From Harmothoe impar (lineage: Eukaryota; Annelida; Polychaeta; Phyllodocida; Polynoidae), in the NCBI GenBank assembly GCA_947462335.1, contig OX381717.1, forward strand, positions 20,079,166 to 20,143,165: a stretch of 64,000 bases of DNA, in the 5' to 3' direction. The translations under genes were made by a program, and so were the position numbers. The number at the start of each line of letters is the position of its first letter. The first letter of the stretch is position 1. This document shows, one piece after another, positions 47,593 to 61,400 of the stretch. Under the pieces are notes generated by a model, which made no database searches, was not told the DNA's origin, and saw only the letters and a list, made by a program, of their open reading frames with translations.

Positions 47593-50500
47593 TCTACCAG
47601 AGGGGGGACTGAGGGCCATTTTGACTCTTTTTTACCCCTTTTTACTTGACTTTTTTGTTTGACCTTTTTTGGGGTTGGTCAAAAGTGCCCCCCCTGTCCC
47701 CCGGTTGCCACGCCCCTGATAATAGTACACAACAGAAACGATGCTCCCCTTATGCTTAGTTGCAGCAACCAAGGGGGTGGACTTACTGGCCCAATATACT
47801 AATGTTAATGTCCACTTTAACACAGGCGAACAACTATGCAAATATATTATTGCTTAAAATATATATATATATATGGTGAGCATTATTTAGAATTTGCGTA
47901 CTTAATATATAGGTTAAAGTAAACCAATTGAGCAGAACAAACATTGTTTAATACAACTATGACAGGTTGTAACATACCTTTCAAATGTTCCAATCCTATC
48001 GATGGTGCCCGTATATCATCCATGTTGCTGGTCTAACAGTTAATTTCTACCAAGCTGTGCATTCATGCATGACCAAGGTGAAGTACCCTAAGTGGCAGTG
48101 ACTGATTGGTTGTATAGGTGACTATATGGAAACATTCTGCATCACACCTACCTTGTCACACCAGCACTGCACTTTTATGATGTATCTACCACTTTACTAT
48201 GACAAGCATTCCCTTGACTACATCATGGAAATTTGACTTGTGGCAAAATGGGTGGTTTGGCTACCAGTAAACAATTAAATTGAATAGAACAGTCAACCAT
48301 GAAAGACACTTATTTCTGATCCAGTATGGATATGTACAAATGTCAGATGTGTCTCGGTAACCTTGGTAACAATTACGGAAATCCTATCCATTGCGGGTGC
48401 TTCTCTGCAGCACCAGTTTCCCTTTGGGCTTTAACATCTCATCATCATCATCATCATAATAATAATAATAATCATTATCATCATCATAATCACTATCATC
48501 ATAATCATTATAATCACCTGAATAATTAATGATGCTGCTGCATTTCTATTGTGTATGCATCGGGTCTGCATATAGCCCTGGACAATTGATACTGTTTTCT
48601 TTACCCTTAATCTCAATGAACAATCCTAGTTTGATTTTGACTGACCTTAGAACAGAAAATGTATAATGGTTGACATTAACAGGAACAAATGCTATAAGGA
48701 GTAAGCAGTCCTTAAGTGGAGGGAGCTAACAGTTTGCCGACCACTGTAGACATATTTAGGATAATTGAAAAACTTAATAAAGCCATCTGGAAATTGCTGG
48801 TGCAACCCACTGTACAAATACCGGGGAAAACATGCTTAAAATAATAGTAATTTTATTGAAGTACTTGAGCATCCGGCAAACATTGTGTTTTCCTCACAAC
48901 ATGCCCACGGCTGTATTTAACATGGACTCCTGACCGTGCATTGACATTGCAGATTTTGGCGTTAGTCTCATAAAATATGGATTTGTCTCTGGGGGACATT
49001 CATTAGATTTTTGCTCTTGCTCCTCTTGAATGTGGTAGGTTCTTATGACTAGAGAATGTGGCCGTATTCAACGGTTGAATGTACAGTAAGAAAAATCAGT
49101 CTTTCCTTATTTAAATGTATTCAAATCTAAAAATAAATTCAAAAACTACATTGAAACAGTCTCAGACGTATTTAACTTGTGCAGTCAGCTAGAAATACCA
49201 TGCATTAAAACAACTTCTGGGGATCAATGAACACGGAATTACTCGTATGTAAAATAGATCGTAAAAACATTCAAGGTCCCTGTGTATTTAAGCCAAAAGT
49301 TAACAAAAAATGAATTAAACAAAAATACCCTAGTAATGTTTTTTACTGCTTGATGATGTGAAACAACTCTTTTGAGTGGCCTTAAATTAATTTTTTAAGA
49401 GTGCGTGGGCAACATGCTATCCCTGCTCAAAAAAACACAGTACTTCATTTCATACCTTTGGAAATTGAACGCCTAATGTGCTAATAAAGACCTTGCCAAC
49501 ATATGACAGCTGTACACATCTAGGTTTTCTTTAGTGAGCAAACATTCCTGGAATTCTCAAACCACAACCTTAAATGAATGCTGACCATAAGATACTTAAT
49601 TAATGAGATGTCATGCTTTCCTTTTTATTTTGATGACAGCTCTGGCCTTTTTCTTATCGGATGAGGCATGTCATCTGGAGGTTAGTCACCCCAACAACGT
49701 CCTTGGGACCCCCACCATGCCCTGATGTGGGCAGACAAAAGCCGCTGAAGGAGGTTCTTCATTAGGCGAGGGCAGCCTCTTCTAATAATTGCACTACCAA
49801 CATGCAAACACTTGTGCCAAAACTAAATTTTATTCCTGCATGAGCTACATGAAAATAAGTAGTATATCGTGACCAATACATGAATCCTGGATAATCCTAA
49901 AATATGTTGCCACATCTAAAACTGATATTTTCCATTTACTGTTGATTTTTCGCCGCAGAGAGAATTCCAGACAACAAAAATTTATTTTCGCCTGGTTTCA
50001 CTGAAATTAACATTTCAGCATTGGGGGGGGGGGGGGGAGGAAGACTAGCTGATTTAAATCATTAATAGTAAAGCTAAATACACATCACAAAAGGCCTCGA
50101 TGAGAATCGGGCAGTATCACACTCAGATGGAGGGAACAACCCAAAATGACCTGCTTCCCTCTTGCCATGGGCCTTTGTCTCTATATTCCTATCACATCCC
50201 ATGGCTCAGCTGTGCACACAACACACAGCCCTAGTCCCCCTCAGGCTGCAGAATGCCAGGTTTATATTTTACAGACCTGCACTGTTAGAAGTTAGTGTAG
50301 CTGCACAAAATGATATATTGTGGATTTTTAGTATTAAAGGACTTATTTTGGTTTCCAGCAATACACAGTGTTCAGTTATAGACTCACCTAGTGTAAGCCA
50401 CAATTTGGAGATCATTGCACAGAGTCTCACCTTGGCATGATAAGAAAATTTATTTCCATTTTTCGTTAACCCATTTAACATTCATTCCCCCTATATTGAC

Positions 50501-52969
50501 TTAAAAATTTCAGCTATTAAATATTTAAATATGAACATTTCTATAATTCAGTTGTAAATGTATAAACTAGAGTACTACCTATATGCCAATCTCCTGATCG
50601 TGGATTACAGTAGGTGAGTTCGTAGCTGTACAATATGTAATACTGGAAACCAAAGATATTTCCTTTTATACTTTGCAGCCACACTACCTACTTCTAACTG
50701 TGTGCATATTCATACTTTAGGTGGGTGCAGTGATAGTGGTGCTTAGGCATTGGCCATCATAGAGTAGCAATTATATAGTAGCACTCCCAGTGATCATAAA
50801 GAGCTACTATGACAATAAACACACCACTTGGTCCCTCCCCCTCTCAACTATAGTCCTATTCCCATCACATTCCCGCCCACACATCTTCCACCACCCTCAT
50901 ACTTCTAGTCCTCTTCAGCATGCCAGATGGTGGCTTTCTACTAATCTGGCTGCTTATTTCAGACATTTAGACAAGAATATAAATATACTTCAATAAAACA
51001 GCTGATTCAACATCCAGGCATGTTTTGGCTAAAACAAGGGGAGGGCTGTTTATTGAGGTATGATTCTATTCATGTCTTGTCCAGTTTCTATTTCCCTTCT
51101 CACATAACCTGCAATCCACACCTGGCTCTATGGGATCCTCAAATCTCAGTGCTCCTCCAGCAACAGTCCAAGTGTAGTCAGGCCAGGTACGCAGCCCTAT
51201 AAATAAGGGTTGTGGCGGTTTGAAAGTAGGTTGTCCCTGCATCAGTCAATAGCCGCACAAGGTGACCCTGCATAAGAATTAACACAAGTGGATATCTGAC
51301 AGCTAGAAAGAGACAGGTGATGTAAATAGGCTTGCATCTTTAAGGAGACATCCTCTGCAGATTCTCTCTGTCTTGTTGTTACGGTGCATAAAGGAGGCAT
51401 TTTGTCTAATATTTAGGTTCTATATCATACAGCCATGTGCGACTAGGTCATTCTATATTATATAAAATATAAGGGACCTTTACAGAACGTGATTCTGGTA
51501 CCAATGTTCCTCATCTGTAGATTACTGTTTTATGTACCATATATATAAATGACACAACTGGTTTATCATCAGCAACTGTGTAGCTAATGTAGTTTAAGAC
51601 TCACTGTAGTGACAATTTACATGCAGGATTGGTATGAGATGAGAATGCTCCAGGCTTGATCCAGGTTTGGACAATAGCTTTGTACACTTTATACTGCATA
51701 TATTCAGGACAATATGATTTAGAATCAATCTAGAGCTGTACATCATGGATAGCTCCGGGTCTAAAAGCCATTGTGTTGAAGGATGGACCACCAATTTACA
51801 TACAGTGGTAGTTTTTATATTCTACCATGAATTCATGCTGCATCGAGCCTATTCACCACATGAGAATATATTTACAATTTTCATTATGATAAAAATCGGT
51901 TAGGAATCTGAAAAGGTTTTACTATCTAAGTGACACCGCTGATATTTATAACTCAATCAAGATGCTTCGGAAACTTTATAAATAACATGTGATTGATGAA
52001 TGGTTGTTCTTTTGGACACTTCGGTGAAAATACATATAGCTCCAGTCATCAAGAAAGGGCCAGTGACTACACCTACTTTGCCTCTCTAGTATACCAACAT
52101 AGATTAGGCCGTGAAGGGTTTTCTTTTGTTCCAGGAAATTGATACATGCATATGTACTAAAATATAAAGTATCTATAATTGTTGAGCAATTTATGTTTTT
52201 CTCATCAATAATTGGTGGAAAAGTGTCCTTTTTGTGTATTTATACCCATAAATACCATTAAATCAGGGATAATTGAACACTCAGCAATACTTCTCAAGGG
52301 ATAATTGTGGTTACTATTGTTGTAAGTCTTGCAATATAGTAATATTCTGTAGACATATTGTACTAGAAACCATCAATTGTTGGTTATAGATCCATTATGC
52401 TTGATAATATGGGATAAATCCTCCAAATGTCGGCCATTTTGGATCGAGAAATATACTTTAGATCAGGATTTTGAGAAGATCGACCGGCCCGAAAAAGCAT
52501 GATTTTGTCATACATTTTACATAGAACAGCTGACTTTTATCACATATAGACCCCAATCTGTACCATTTTCATCATCACTGTCAGCATTTCATATTTTGGG
52601 CAAGTAAATTTTCATGTTTTTGGTACGTTTGGTCATACTGTACAAGTAATGGGGTAAAATTTCGCTACCAACTTTGAATGAGTCATTTTCAGAGACCAGA
52701 CTAGATGGGGACGGGACAACTGAGGTCGAGAACGGGACAAGTGAGGTAGGGGAAGGGACAGGGGGTGTAGGGGTGGGGCAGGGGCATGAAGTTGATAGGT
52801 CGGGAATAAGCAGCTGAGGCAGGGAATAAGCTCTGCCTTCCGAATATAACATATTCAAATGTGTCGTTTTTCCATTTCACTACAACATGTGGAGGTCAAA
52901 AAGTCTGTATACGGTCCGTCTATTTCCCCTTGAAAAAGGGCCATATGTTGTAATATAAGGAAGAGTCGG

Positions 52970-53340
52970 GAAATGGAGTGGGTAGGTTGGGGAATGAAGT
53001 GGGGAGGTCTGGGAATGGAGTGGGGAGGTCGGGGTATGGAGTGGCCAGGTCGGGGTATGGAGTGGGGAGGTCAGGTTATGGACTTGAGAGGACAGGGTAC
53101 GGACAGGGGAATCTCAGGTTATGGACTTGAGAGGACAGGGTATGGACAGGGGAGGTCAGGGTATGGACGGAAGAGGACGGGGTATGGACAGGGGAGGTCA
53201 GGGTATGGACCGGAGAGGACGGGGTATGGACAGGGGAGGTCAGGGTATGGACCGTAGAGGACGGGGTATGGACAGGGAAGGACAGGGTATGGACCGTAGA
53301 GGACGGGGTATGGACTGGGGAGTTGAGGTTATGTAGGGGC
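52970..53340 (+). repeat. About 21/42-bp minisatellite
   Basis: Tandem GGGAGGTCAGGGTATGGAC-type units alternating with AGAGGACGGGGTATGGAC. Confidence 0.88.
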
Positions 53341-53505
53341 CGTGAGGAGGTTAAGATCAAGTTCACGTTCACAATTAATTTTTCCTAGAGTAGTGTTCAA
53401 TAGCTTATACAGCTGGTCTCCATTCATGACCACTCTAGGGAGGAGAGTGTAAAGATAAGACCTCGATGCTTGTTTCCGCAATATCATGAACATACATATA
53501 CCGTA

Positions 53506-53597
53506 AAACCTCGCTTATAGGTCGATTTTTCTTTGGAATTAATTTTTGCTATGAGTCGATACTTCATGCCAAAAGTCCAATTCGACCTATAGATGGG
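53506..53597. repeat. Small palindromic MITE-like repeat
   Basis: AACCTCGCTTATAGGTCGA near the left end pairs with TCGACCTATAGATGGGGTT near the right end. Confidence 0.55.
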
Positions 53598-55150
53598 GTT
53601 TTGAAAAATGGTAAATCATTTAAAGAGACAAAAACTAATACTGGAAAACACACCCTTTTTCTAAGATTATGTTCTCTGTGTACGACAATGATATGGACCA
53701 GTATGAGGTGACACAAAAAGGATGGGTTCATCTAGTTAGGGACTGCGCGTTGGGCCTATATAGCTTCCACACGGGGGAGAAGCCTCTATACTGAGGCTAT
53801 GAGGAAATAGTAGTACACATGAGGAGGTAGTTTCCTGTCCATCTTGTATCTTGCCCGACCTCTCTTTTCTCTTGTCCTACCCCTCCTGACTCTTATCTCT
53901 ATTGCCCAAGCTCTCCCGTCTCTTGCCCGACCTCTCTTTTCTCTTACCTCCCTGAATATAGTTAATAGTTTTTTATCCTCATTTCTGCAGCGATGTCTTT
54001 ATCATAATGCTGAGTCTAATGAGATCGATAAAGATTGACTTCTTTGACCAGCAAGCTTTTTAATCGCTAAAATTAGGCCTATATAGAAACAAATTCGTGG
54101 AAAAGGTGAAAGTATTTTATGGCACTATATATTGCAAGTTTCCACCGATTTCCTTCTGCTAGTACCAGGATTAAGGGAGCAGCAGGACAACTACTATTGG
54201 TTTGTAATAATAATGTCAACTGTTTCAGGATGTTTTGGTCCAAGCTAAATGATGATCAGTTTTATAAACCAAATACTGATACTTATAAGTGTGGTCGTTA
54301 ACCAGGAACATGAATAACTGATGTGGTGATGAAATTATGCATGGAATAGACAAATTGATGAGAAACATAACATGACTTCGCTGTACACATGTATAATTAT
54401 ATTTTATTGATGTAGTTTTGTTTGCAGATATTTTTATTCCTATATACAAATTACTATCCATGTACGCTAACAAAATACCATCAGCCATGGACTGTAATAG
54501 ACCACTTAAAGTAACAATTAAAAGAATTAGGCCTGTATAGGATACTCATAAACAGATAAACAAATTAGATGAATAGCTCAATTTAGTTGAGGAATCTATC
54601 GTCACTGCCAATACACTTTGAACATGCAGTTATATTAGAAGTAAAGTCATTATAAGGCACAAGGTGCAATTATTTAGATATATTCACTTTTAGTGAATGT
54701 AAGATACTTGGCATGACTGTATATAAGCAAATGATATTGTGATTTAATCATGTAATGTGATTAACTGCTCTGTTATCTTACAGTTATTTATAACAGATAT
54801 CAAATTTCCAAAACACTACATTTTTTACTGTGATCATTACATGGATAGACATATAAGATGGCATATTAAAATGTGAGTTTTTATATGAATTGTTATATTG
54901 TGTACGTATTAAAATAGTGCCACCTACAAACCATATGGAACAGGCCAAATTGGTGTCAATTACCATGAATATATTGCTAATTAATTAGAAGTTTGCCCTT
55001 CAAAATCTGGAATCTGAAAAGGGGTTTGACATGTTTTTCTTCTTTTTCTACTTATAAGTTGCTACAATGTTCATCTGTAAACCTCCACCCAGTTTTTGGC
55101 AGCACAAGGAAGGCTTTATGTGATTCTGGATCTGTCCAATTGAAAACAAG

Positions 55151-55328
55151 TGCAGTCAAATCCCTCTAATGTGGCCACCCTTGGGACTATGAAAAAGTGG
55201 CCGCATTGGTGGGGTGGCTGCTTTAGGGGGAGTATGTAAATTGCGGTATGTTTGGGAGTATTAAAAGTGTCCGCAGTAGAGGGATTGGCTGCACTTGAGG
55301 GGTGGCCGTTAAGAGGGAGTTGACTGCA
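55151..55328. mobile_element. 178-bp MITE specific to P450 copy 2
   Basis: Ends TGCAGTCAAATCCCTC and GAGGGAGTTGACTGCA form imperfect inverted repeats that continue into the GGCCACCC/GGGTGGCC parts. Copy 1 lacks it at the equivalent place (about 23,760). Confidence 0.8.
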
Positions 55329-55498
55329 TATAAGATAAGAGCTGAGCTAAGAGATTTATCCATTATGCTGACATACAATATAAAAGATTTTTCATGCAAG
55401 AGTTTTCTGGGTAATCTTAATGTTTTCGGCTGATGTCGAAATATTGGGATTTTAAGGAAGTGATGTGGTTCTCGTTATGTCCATTTGAACATAAATCT

Positions 55499-58400
55499 CT
55501 ATTTGCGTTCAGTAGAAGCAAGCCAAATGCCACGCTTTGGTTTACCATTTTCATCCCGCTGAAATCAATCCAATAAAAAGATGTACGATCATATTTAGGA
55601 AATATATATACTGCCTAGCATGAAACCAAACTGCTATATTTTTTCAGTATCGACCAAATACATCCCCCCATGTCAGGGTGTAGCTTTAAGGAATGGTTGG
55701 AATTTGATATATTTTGATAAAGAGAAACTCATTTCGCAGGTTTAATGCATAAGCGGAACTTATTTTTTAGGTAAGGCTTGGCCTTTATGTCAAAGTAATT
55801 CATTCTCCAGAGAAAGTCATTTTTACCAAAGAAAATAAATATTTCCAATGACCTGTATACCTTCTAAGTCTCATAATATTATGCACATTTATTTATATCC
55901 CATAGAACTCCAGACCAAAAAAAAGGAATTGCATATGATAACTATGATTTCCGATTGCAAAGTACGATATATGTGAAATTAATTTACCTCCGTTTTCTCA
56001 CATATAGTGATTATCTGCTTTTGCAGAATGTGAACCACAGCAGCTTTTAGTATATAAGTGGCCAGTTTCATACCAATGCATTGCCTTGGGCCAAACCCAA
56101 AGGGCTGGCACAGAATGCGGTGTCTCTTAGCCTTTTCCTCCGAAGAGAACCTTAGGATCATTAAATGGAAATGAGGTTATATTTATATCAGAGGGTTGGG
56201 TTATCAAATGATATACTGATCATTTCAAGTCCCTTTTCTCTGGATACATTGTATATGAATATTATAATTGACGATAAAATAATTTTTACAGGAAAATATT
56301 ATAAACAGTAAATGTCATTATTTCGGTGAATTTTCAATTATGAATGCATAAATATAATTATTTAAGACATCATTTGTTAAAATGTTGTAAACCATCATAT
56401 GAACCTAATTTATTTCATAACAAGAATGATGAATCTTAATTCATTTCATAACAAAAATGATGAATCTTTTTCAACATCGCATTGTGTAGATCAACAGTTG
56501 AATTGCGCTAATTAAGATCCAATAGGCATTATTCCTTAGCTAACAACACATCTAGAGTATAAAGCATCATCCATATTGTTAGAATACTGGAGCTACCTTT
56601 CTGGGTCAAACCTTTCTGGGTCAGTCCAAATCGCTGGATCATTTTGAAGTGCATATATTGGAATCCTGACAATGGTACCCTTCTTGAAAGACACTCCATT
56701 TAAATCTATGTTCTCCTTTGTGACACGACTTACACTGTAAAATATTGTATCATACATGACATGGTAAATAGAATACTTATACATTTGATTATTTGACGAT
56801 TAAGATTAACAATTGAAAGATTTCATTCATGACTTTAACAATGAGAAAGCATGCAAAATGAGTGTTCCCATGGATATTGTTTTGAAGTAGTTAAACCACT
56901 GCCAGATCGTTGTAACTAGGATAATGGCGACAGTCAAGTCTAATAAAGAGTTGGCGATGAGTCTGCTCAGCCATGACTGAGCCGTTATCCTCAGACAGGC
57001 TTCTGGAGTGCCACACACTATGGCCATTAATTTTCACACCACTCTCCTCCCAGCCCTGCCTCCCTCCTCCCGGCACTGCCTCCCTCCTCCTGGCCCTGCG
57101 TCCCTCCTCCTGGCCCTGTCTCCCTCCTCCTGGCCCTGCCTCCCTCCTCCCAGACCTGCTTACCTCCTCTAATCACTGCATCCCTCCTCCCGGCCCTACC
57201 TTTCTTTTCTCGGCCCTGCCTCCCTCGCCTCGGCCCTGCCTCCCTCCTCTCGGCCCTGCCTCCCTCCTCTCGGCCTTGCCTCACTCCTCCTGGCCCTACC
57301 ACTCTCATACCGTCCTTGTCGGACATGCTTTCCTTTGTTATTGGACACCACTGACATGTTATATGTTTTCTCATACTAACTACTGCTTTTGTATTTATAG
57401 TTTCATTGCAAAGCCATCACCCTGGAGGCGGACCCAGAACCCTGGAGGCAGACCCAAACTCAAGATCCTGGAGGCAAACCCAGGATCATGGAGGCCAATT
57501 TAGGACCCCAGAGGCAGACCCAGGTCCCCAGAGGCGGACCCAGGACCCCAGAGGCGGACCCAGGACCCCAGAGGCGGACCCAGGACCCCAGAGGCAGACC
57601 AAGGACCCAAAAGGCGGACTCAGGGCCCCAGACAAGGACCCAGGGCCCCAGAGGCAGACCCAGCAAAGCTTCAAGCCCGGGTTTGATGAACTTTCAACAA
57701 CTTTTTTCACGGCCATTCAGTGCACCATAAGCTGCTTAGATTTGTAGGAAACTCCTGGTCTTTCCTACTCTAATTTTTTGCTGACAAGTTTGCTAAAAGT
57801 TGCTTAAAGCTGATTAACCCTTTTCCTGTTGATACTGCATATATGCAGTACCATTGTAAAACCGATACCGCATATATGCAGTACTTTATTTTAGTACCAA
57901 AATCCGATACTGCATATATGCAGTACCAGGGCACTATCTGTAGTGTAGTGCCAGTTTGATAAAACATATTAATCTGCAATGTCCCCGGTGGTCGGACATT
58001 ATGCAACTTTAAGCAAAGTGTAAAGAAGTCACTATAAGAAGAATTATGCAGTGTATGATATGTGTGGATACTTGGTTCTACTTTTATTTTCAAGAAAAAA
58101 CACTTGAATTTTACTTCCCTATGCATACACATACAGGATAATCATACCTTTTGGAAACCGGGAACAAGCGAAGACTCTCGTACATACATTGGTCCAAATA
58201 ATGCATTTGTTTCAGATTGTCGTAGCTTACATTTTCCTGAATTAAAGCAGTAGGTGTATGTATAAGAATAAGTGCATTGAATCTCTTTCATGTTCATTAA
58301 GGTATGATAAAGAAGCAGAACCCAAGAACTCTCAGAAAAACAACGATTCTGATGTCTGCCTTTTGCATTATGATATCAATGGCTTAAAACCAATTATGAG

Positions 58401-61400
58401 AAAATACATATATGGGTTAGACCATCTATTTTGGTACAGTTCCGGGCCCCATGTAAAACATCAACAAAGTCTAGAGTAATGTTAATCACTTCAATATATT
58501 TAGAGCCTAATATCTTGGCTTTATGAAAACCCCTGGCGGATTGACTTACTCCTAGGGGGTCAGTTTCCATGCATCATCAACCAAACGCTGGTAATTGAGT
58601 GTAACATCCATCAGATCTATTTTCTTAATGCTCAGAACATGGCTTATAAACCTCATAGGCCTATATAATTTCTTAGGCAGATAGCCTTGATATGTAAGTA
58701 CATGCATATAACATTTCAAAATCCTGGAGCCAACACAGTTTTGGTGTTGGTGTTTTTTTTCTTTCTGGCCTGTATCACATCACCATCTTCACTCTCAATT
58801 GCTCAAAAGAGCTCTATTTAGCATTAAATCTTGTATCTTATCTTCATTATGTATAGTTTTAAGGTAAACAAGCCTCTAGCTGTTATATTGACGAGTTCTC
58901 TACCTACGCGGCCCAAGAACATGCCTTTTGATGAATGACCTGGTGGCAGCTGACCTGGTCCTTATCCCCCCAACATGATTATGAAATTGATTGATATTAC
59001 AAGTTGATCAAGTTGCCTCGTCAAGCTAAATCTATAAAATGTACCAGGAAACAAGTATTGGTTTCATGGATATAATCAGAGACCAAGGAGTCGCGGGAAC
59101 CACCGGTTAACATGTTCTTGTAGGCATGTGCGGAAGCAGCTTCTGCCTTGCTCGGGTCGATATCAGACATTGTGATTCAGAGGCTCAACGTGAACAGTTG
59201 CCAGCGTGTAATTGGGGTTATTTTTCCTAAAAAAAGGTTTGAATACTCTTGGGAATGGAGCGAGGAGCTGTGTAAGGACGTTCACTATTGTTTATATGTG
59301 GCATTAGTCTATGGGTTGCGTGAGTTAACTTATATTGACGAAAAACTATGTAACGAACCAGCTGGCGTGGTGGTAGTAGGAGTCGCCATATTGTGTGTAT
59401 GTTGGAACTACGCCTTATAAACAATAACATTGCCACATGTTATGCCTTTGTGTGAGCTGTGTGAAGCCAATTACAATGGAAGCACAAATCCGAAAAGTAA
59501 GTTATGTAGGCCATGTTCAGGGCTGCAGGATGAAAACGGTATTGAGGAATTTGGAGACCGACTATTAAAGGGGAAGAATGTTGGTGAAGGTCTCGTGCAG
59601 GGAGGAATCAGCACTTCAAAATTGGATCAGAAGATCGAAACGGCCGTGGGTGGAGCTCATGCCTCGAAGGGCGGTGGATATGGACTACCAGATTACTCTG
59701 ATTCAAAGGGAGGTGTGCGCCATGTGGGTGGCTCAACGAACGGCAAGCCAGGAAGTGTTCTTTGCAGCCCATCAGTAAGGGACAGCAGTATTGCCAACAG
59801 GAATGTGATTGAGTGTCTAAAAAGTGAGCTGCAGGAGGAAGCTTTACGATTGGCTGAGTATGAGGAAGGTGAGGAGATAGCCAGGTTGAGGGCAGAACGT
59901 GCGAGTATACGTAGGAAAACTGTGGTAGCAGAGATGAAGAAGGTCAAGCTGGAAGACTACGCTGATGAGTGTGATGCTGAGGTCTTGGTACAGTCTAAGA
60001 GAAGAAACAACATGGTAGGCAAGGCGGTGGAAAATGATGGTGAAAATATGACATATGAAAATGATTCTTGCATTCATCAAAACAGTATGATAATGAGAGA
60101 GATAGTATTGAAATAACCTCATCTCCAACAACGCTGTCAATCTCCTGGATGAGTTTCTCTTGACATTCAAGATCATTGGCGAGGCAGTATAAGAGCATAG
60201 TGAGTGCCTCCCCTGCTGCAAAGCATCCCGTCATTATTAATAACACAGCATTGGCAAAAACCTGTGTCTCTGCTATTCCTGAAGCCAATAATAGAATCAA
60301 ATTATCAATAAAGCAAGATTTAAACAAATTAAATCGAGAGAAAATAAGTGACCGAACCTCTTTACTTGAAGATACCAACTTCTTAATCCTTGAGTCATCT
60401 TCATGTAAATCCACATATATATATGTATATATATGGACCTTGTGTTATCAAATTAACCAACTACGCTGAAGGAAGTCCTATTGAACTGGTTATCAATTTC
60501 GACAACTAGATGTTGTACATTTTGGCAACAAATTAACAAGCTATAGTTGTCATTGTGACAAGCCAAAGTTGTCATAATCACTGATTATATTCTATATTTA
60601 GTCTTGGTACTAAATGGATTTTTCTTTAATTGGGTATTGCTGACCATCATTTAATCCTTTTATGCATACCTGTCTTTGTTGTGTTTGTTCTCAAATTTTC
60701 TTTTACGTCCTTGCTGTAGAGTTTTGACCCATGCTTGGAATTAACCATCAATTCGATGAAAGCCATGCACTTAAAAAAACATATCAAGTATCAATAGATA
60801 TAATGTCCAAATATTAATTTAACACTCCGGTTAAACTTTTCAAGTTGTTATTTTGAAAGTCTATATACATATAGAAGATACTATAAACAAATGTCATACA
60901 GGGAGGGGTATGACAATGCAAAATAATCAATAATTGAAGAGCTTGGATGCAAAGCAACCTAAGCACAATTTCTTAAAATGAGGGCAAAATCTGACAAAAA
61001 AATAGTGAAACATACTCCTTTTATCTTTGATCCTATTAGGACCTACTTAGTATACACTCTTACACCAAGTAAATTACTTGACCTCAGGCTGTATTTACAA
61101 AAAGCACTATATACTTCATTTCTCAGATGGATTTATGTTATTTTGCATCTAAACTCTTCATCAATTAATTTATTAACATGTATACCATTAAAAGAATGCA
61201 GCCACTAAGAGAGAAAGAATCTATTTAAGCTACTATATATCAATATGAATATATGTATATATGTTTTTATTTTTTTCATATTTATACGGTATATACTTGT
61301 ATGGTATATCAATACATATTCATTCATTCACTTCGGATATATTCAACAGTATTACAAATTTGACCACTTCTATTTCTTATAATATACTCTTACAAATGCA

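Larger units (their letters stand above)
46871..54152. other. Gene-free interval with short repeats
   Basis: I find no exon or conserved ORF. It contains an (AT)n run at about 47539-47586, a CAT/ATA microsatellite at 48436-48520, a poly(G) tract near 50,022-50,037, a minisatellite at 52970-53340, a small palindromic repeat at 53506-53597 and a partial TCTCATGAGAT-family MITE at 53,995-54,155. Confidence 0.6.

Noticed and set aside
48326..48529. His/Asn-rich ORF
   Set aside because: Generated by a CAT/AAT microsatellite.
46871..54152. Further P450 or other host exons in the central interval
   Set aside because: Scanned for P450 motifs and for other obvious conserved peptides with splice sites; none found.
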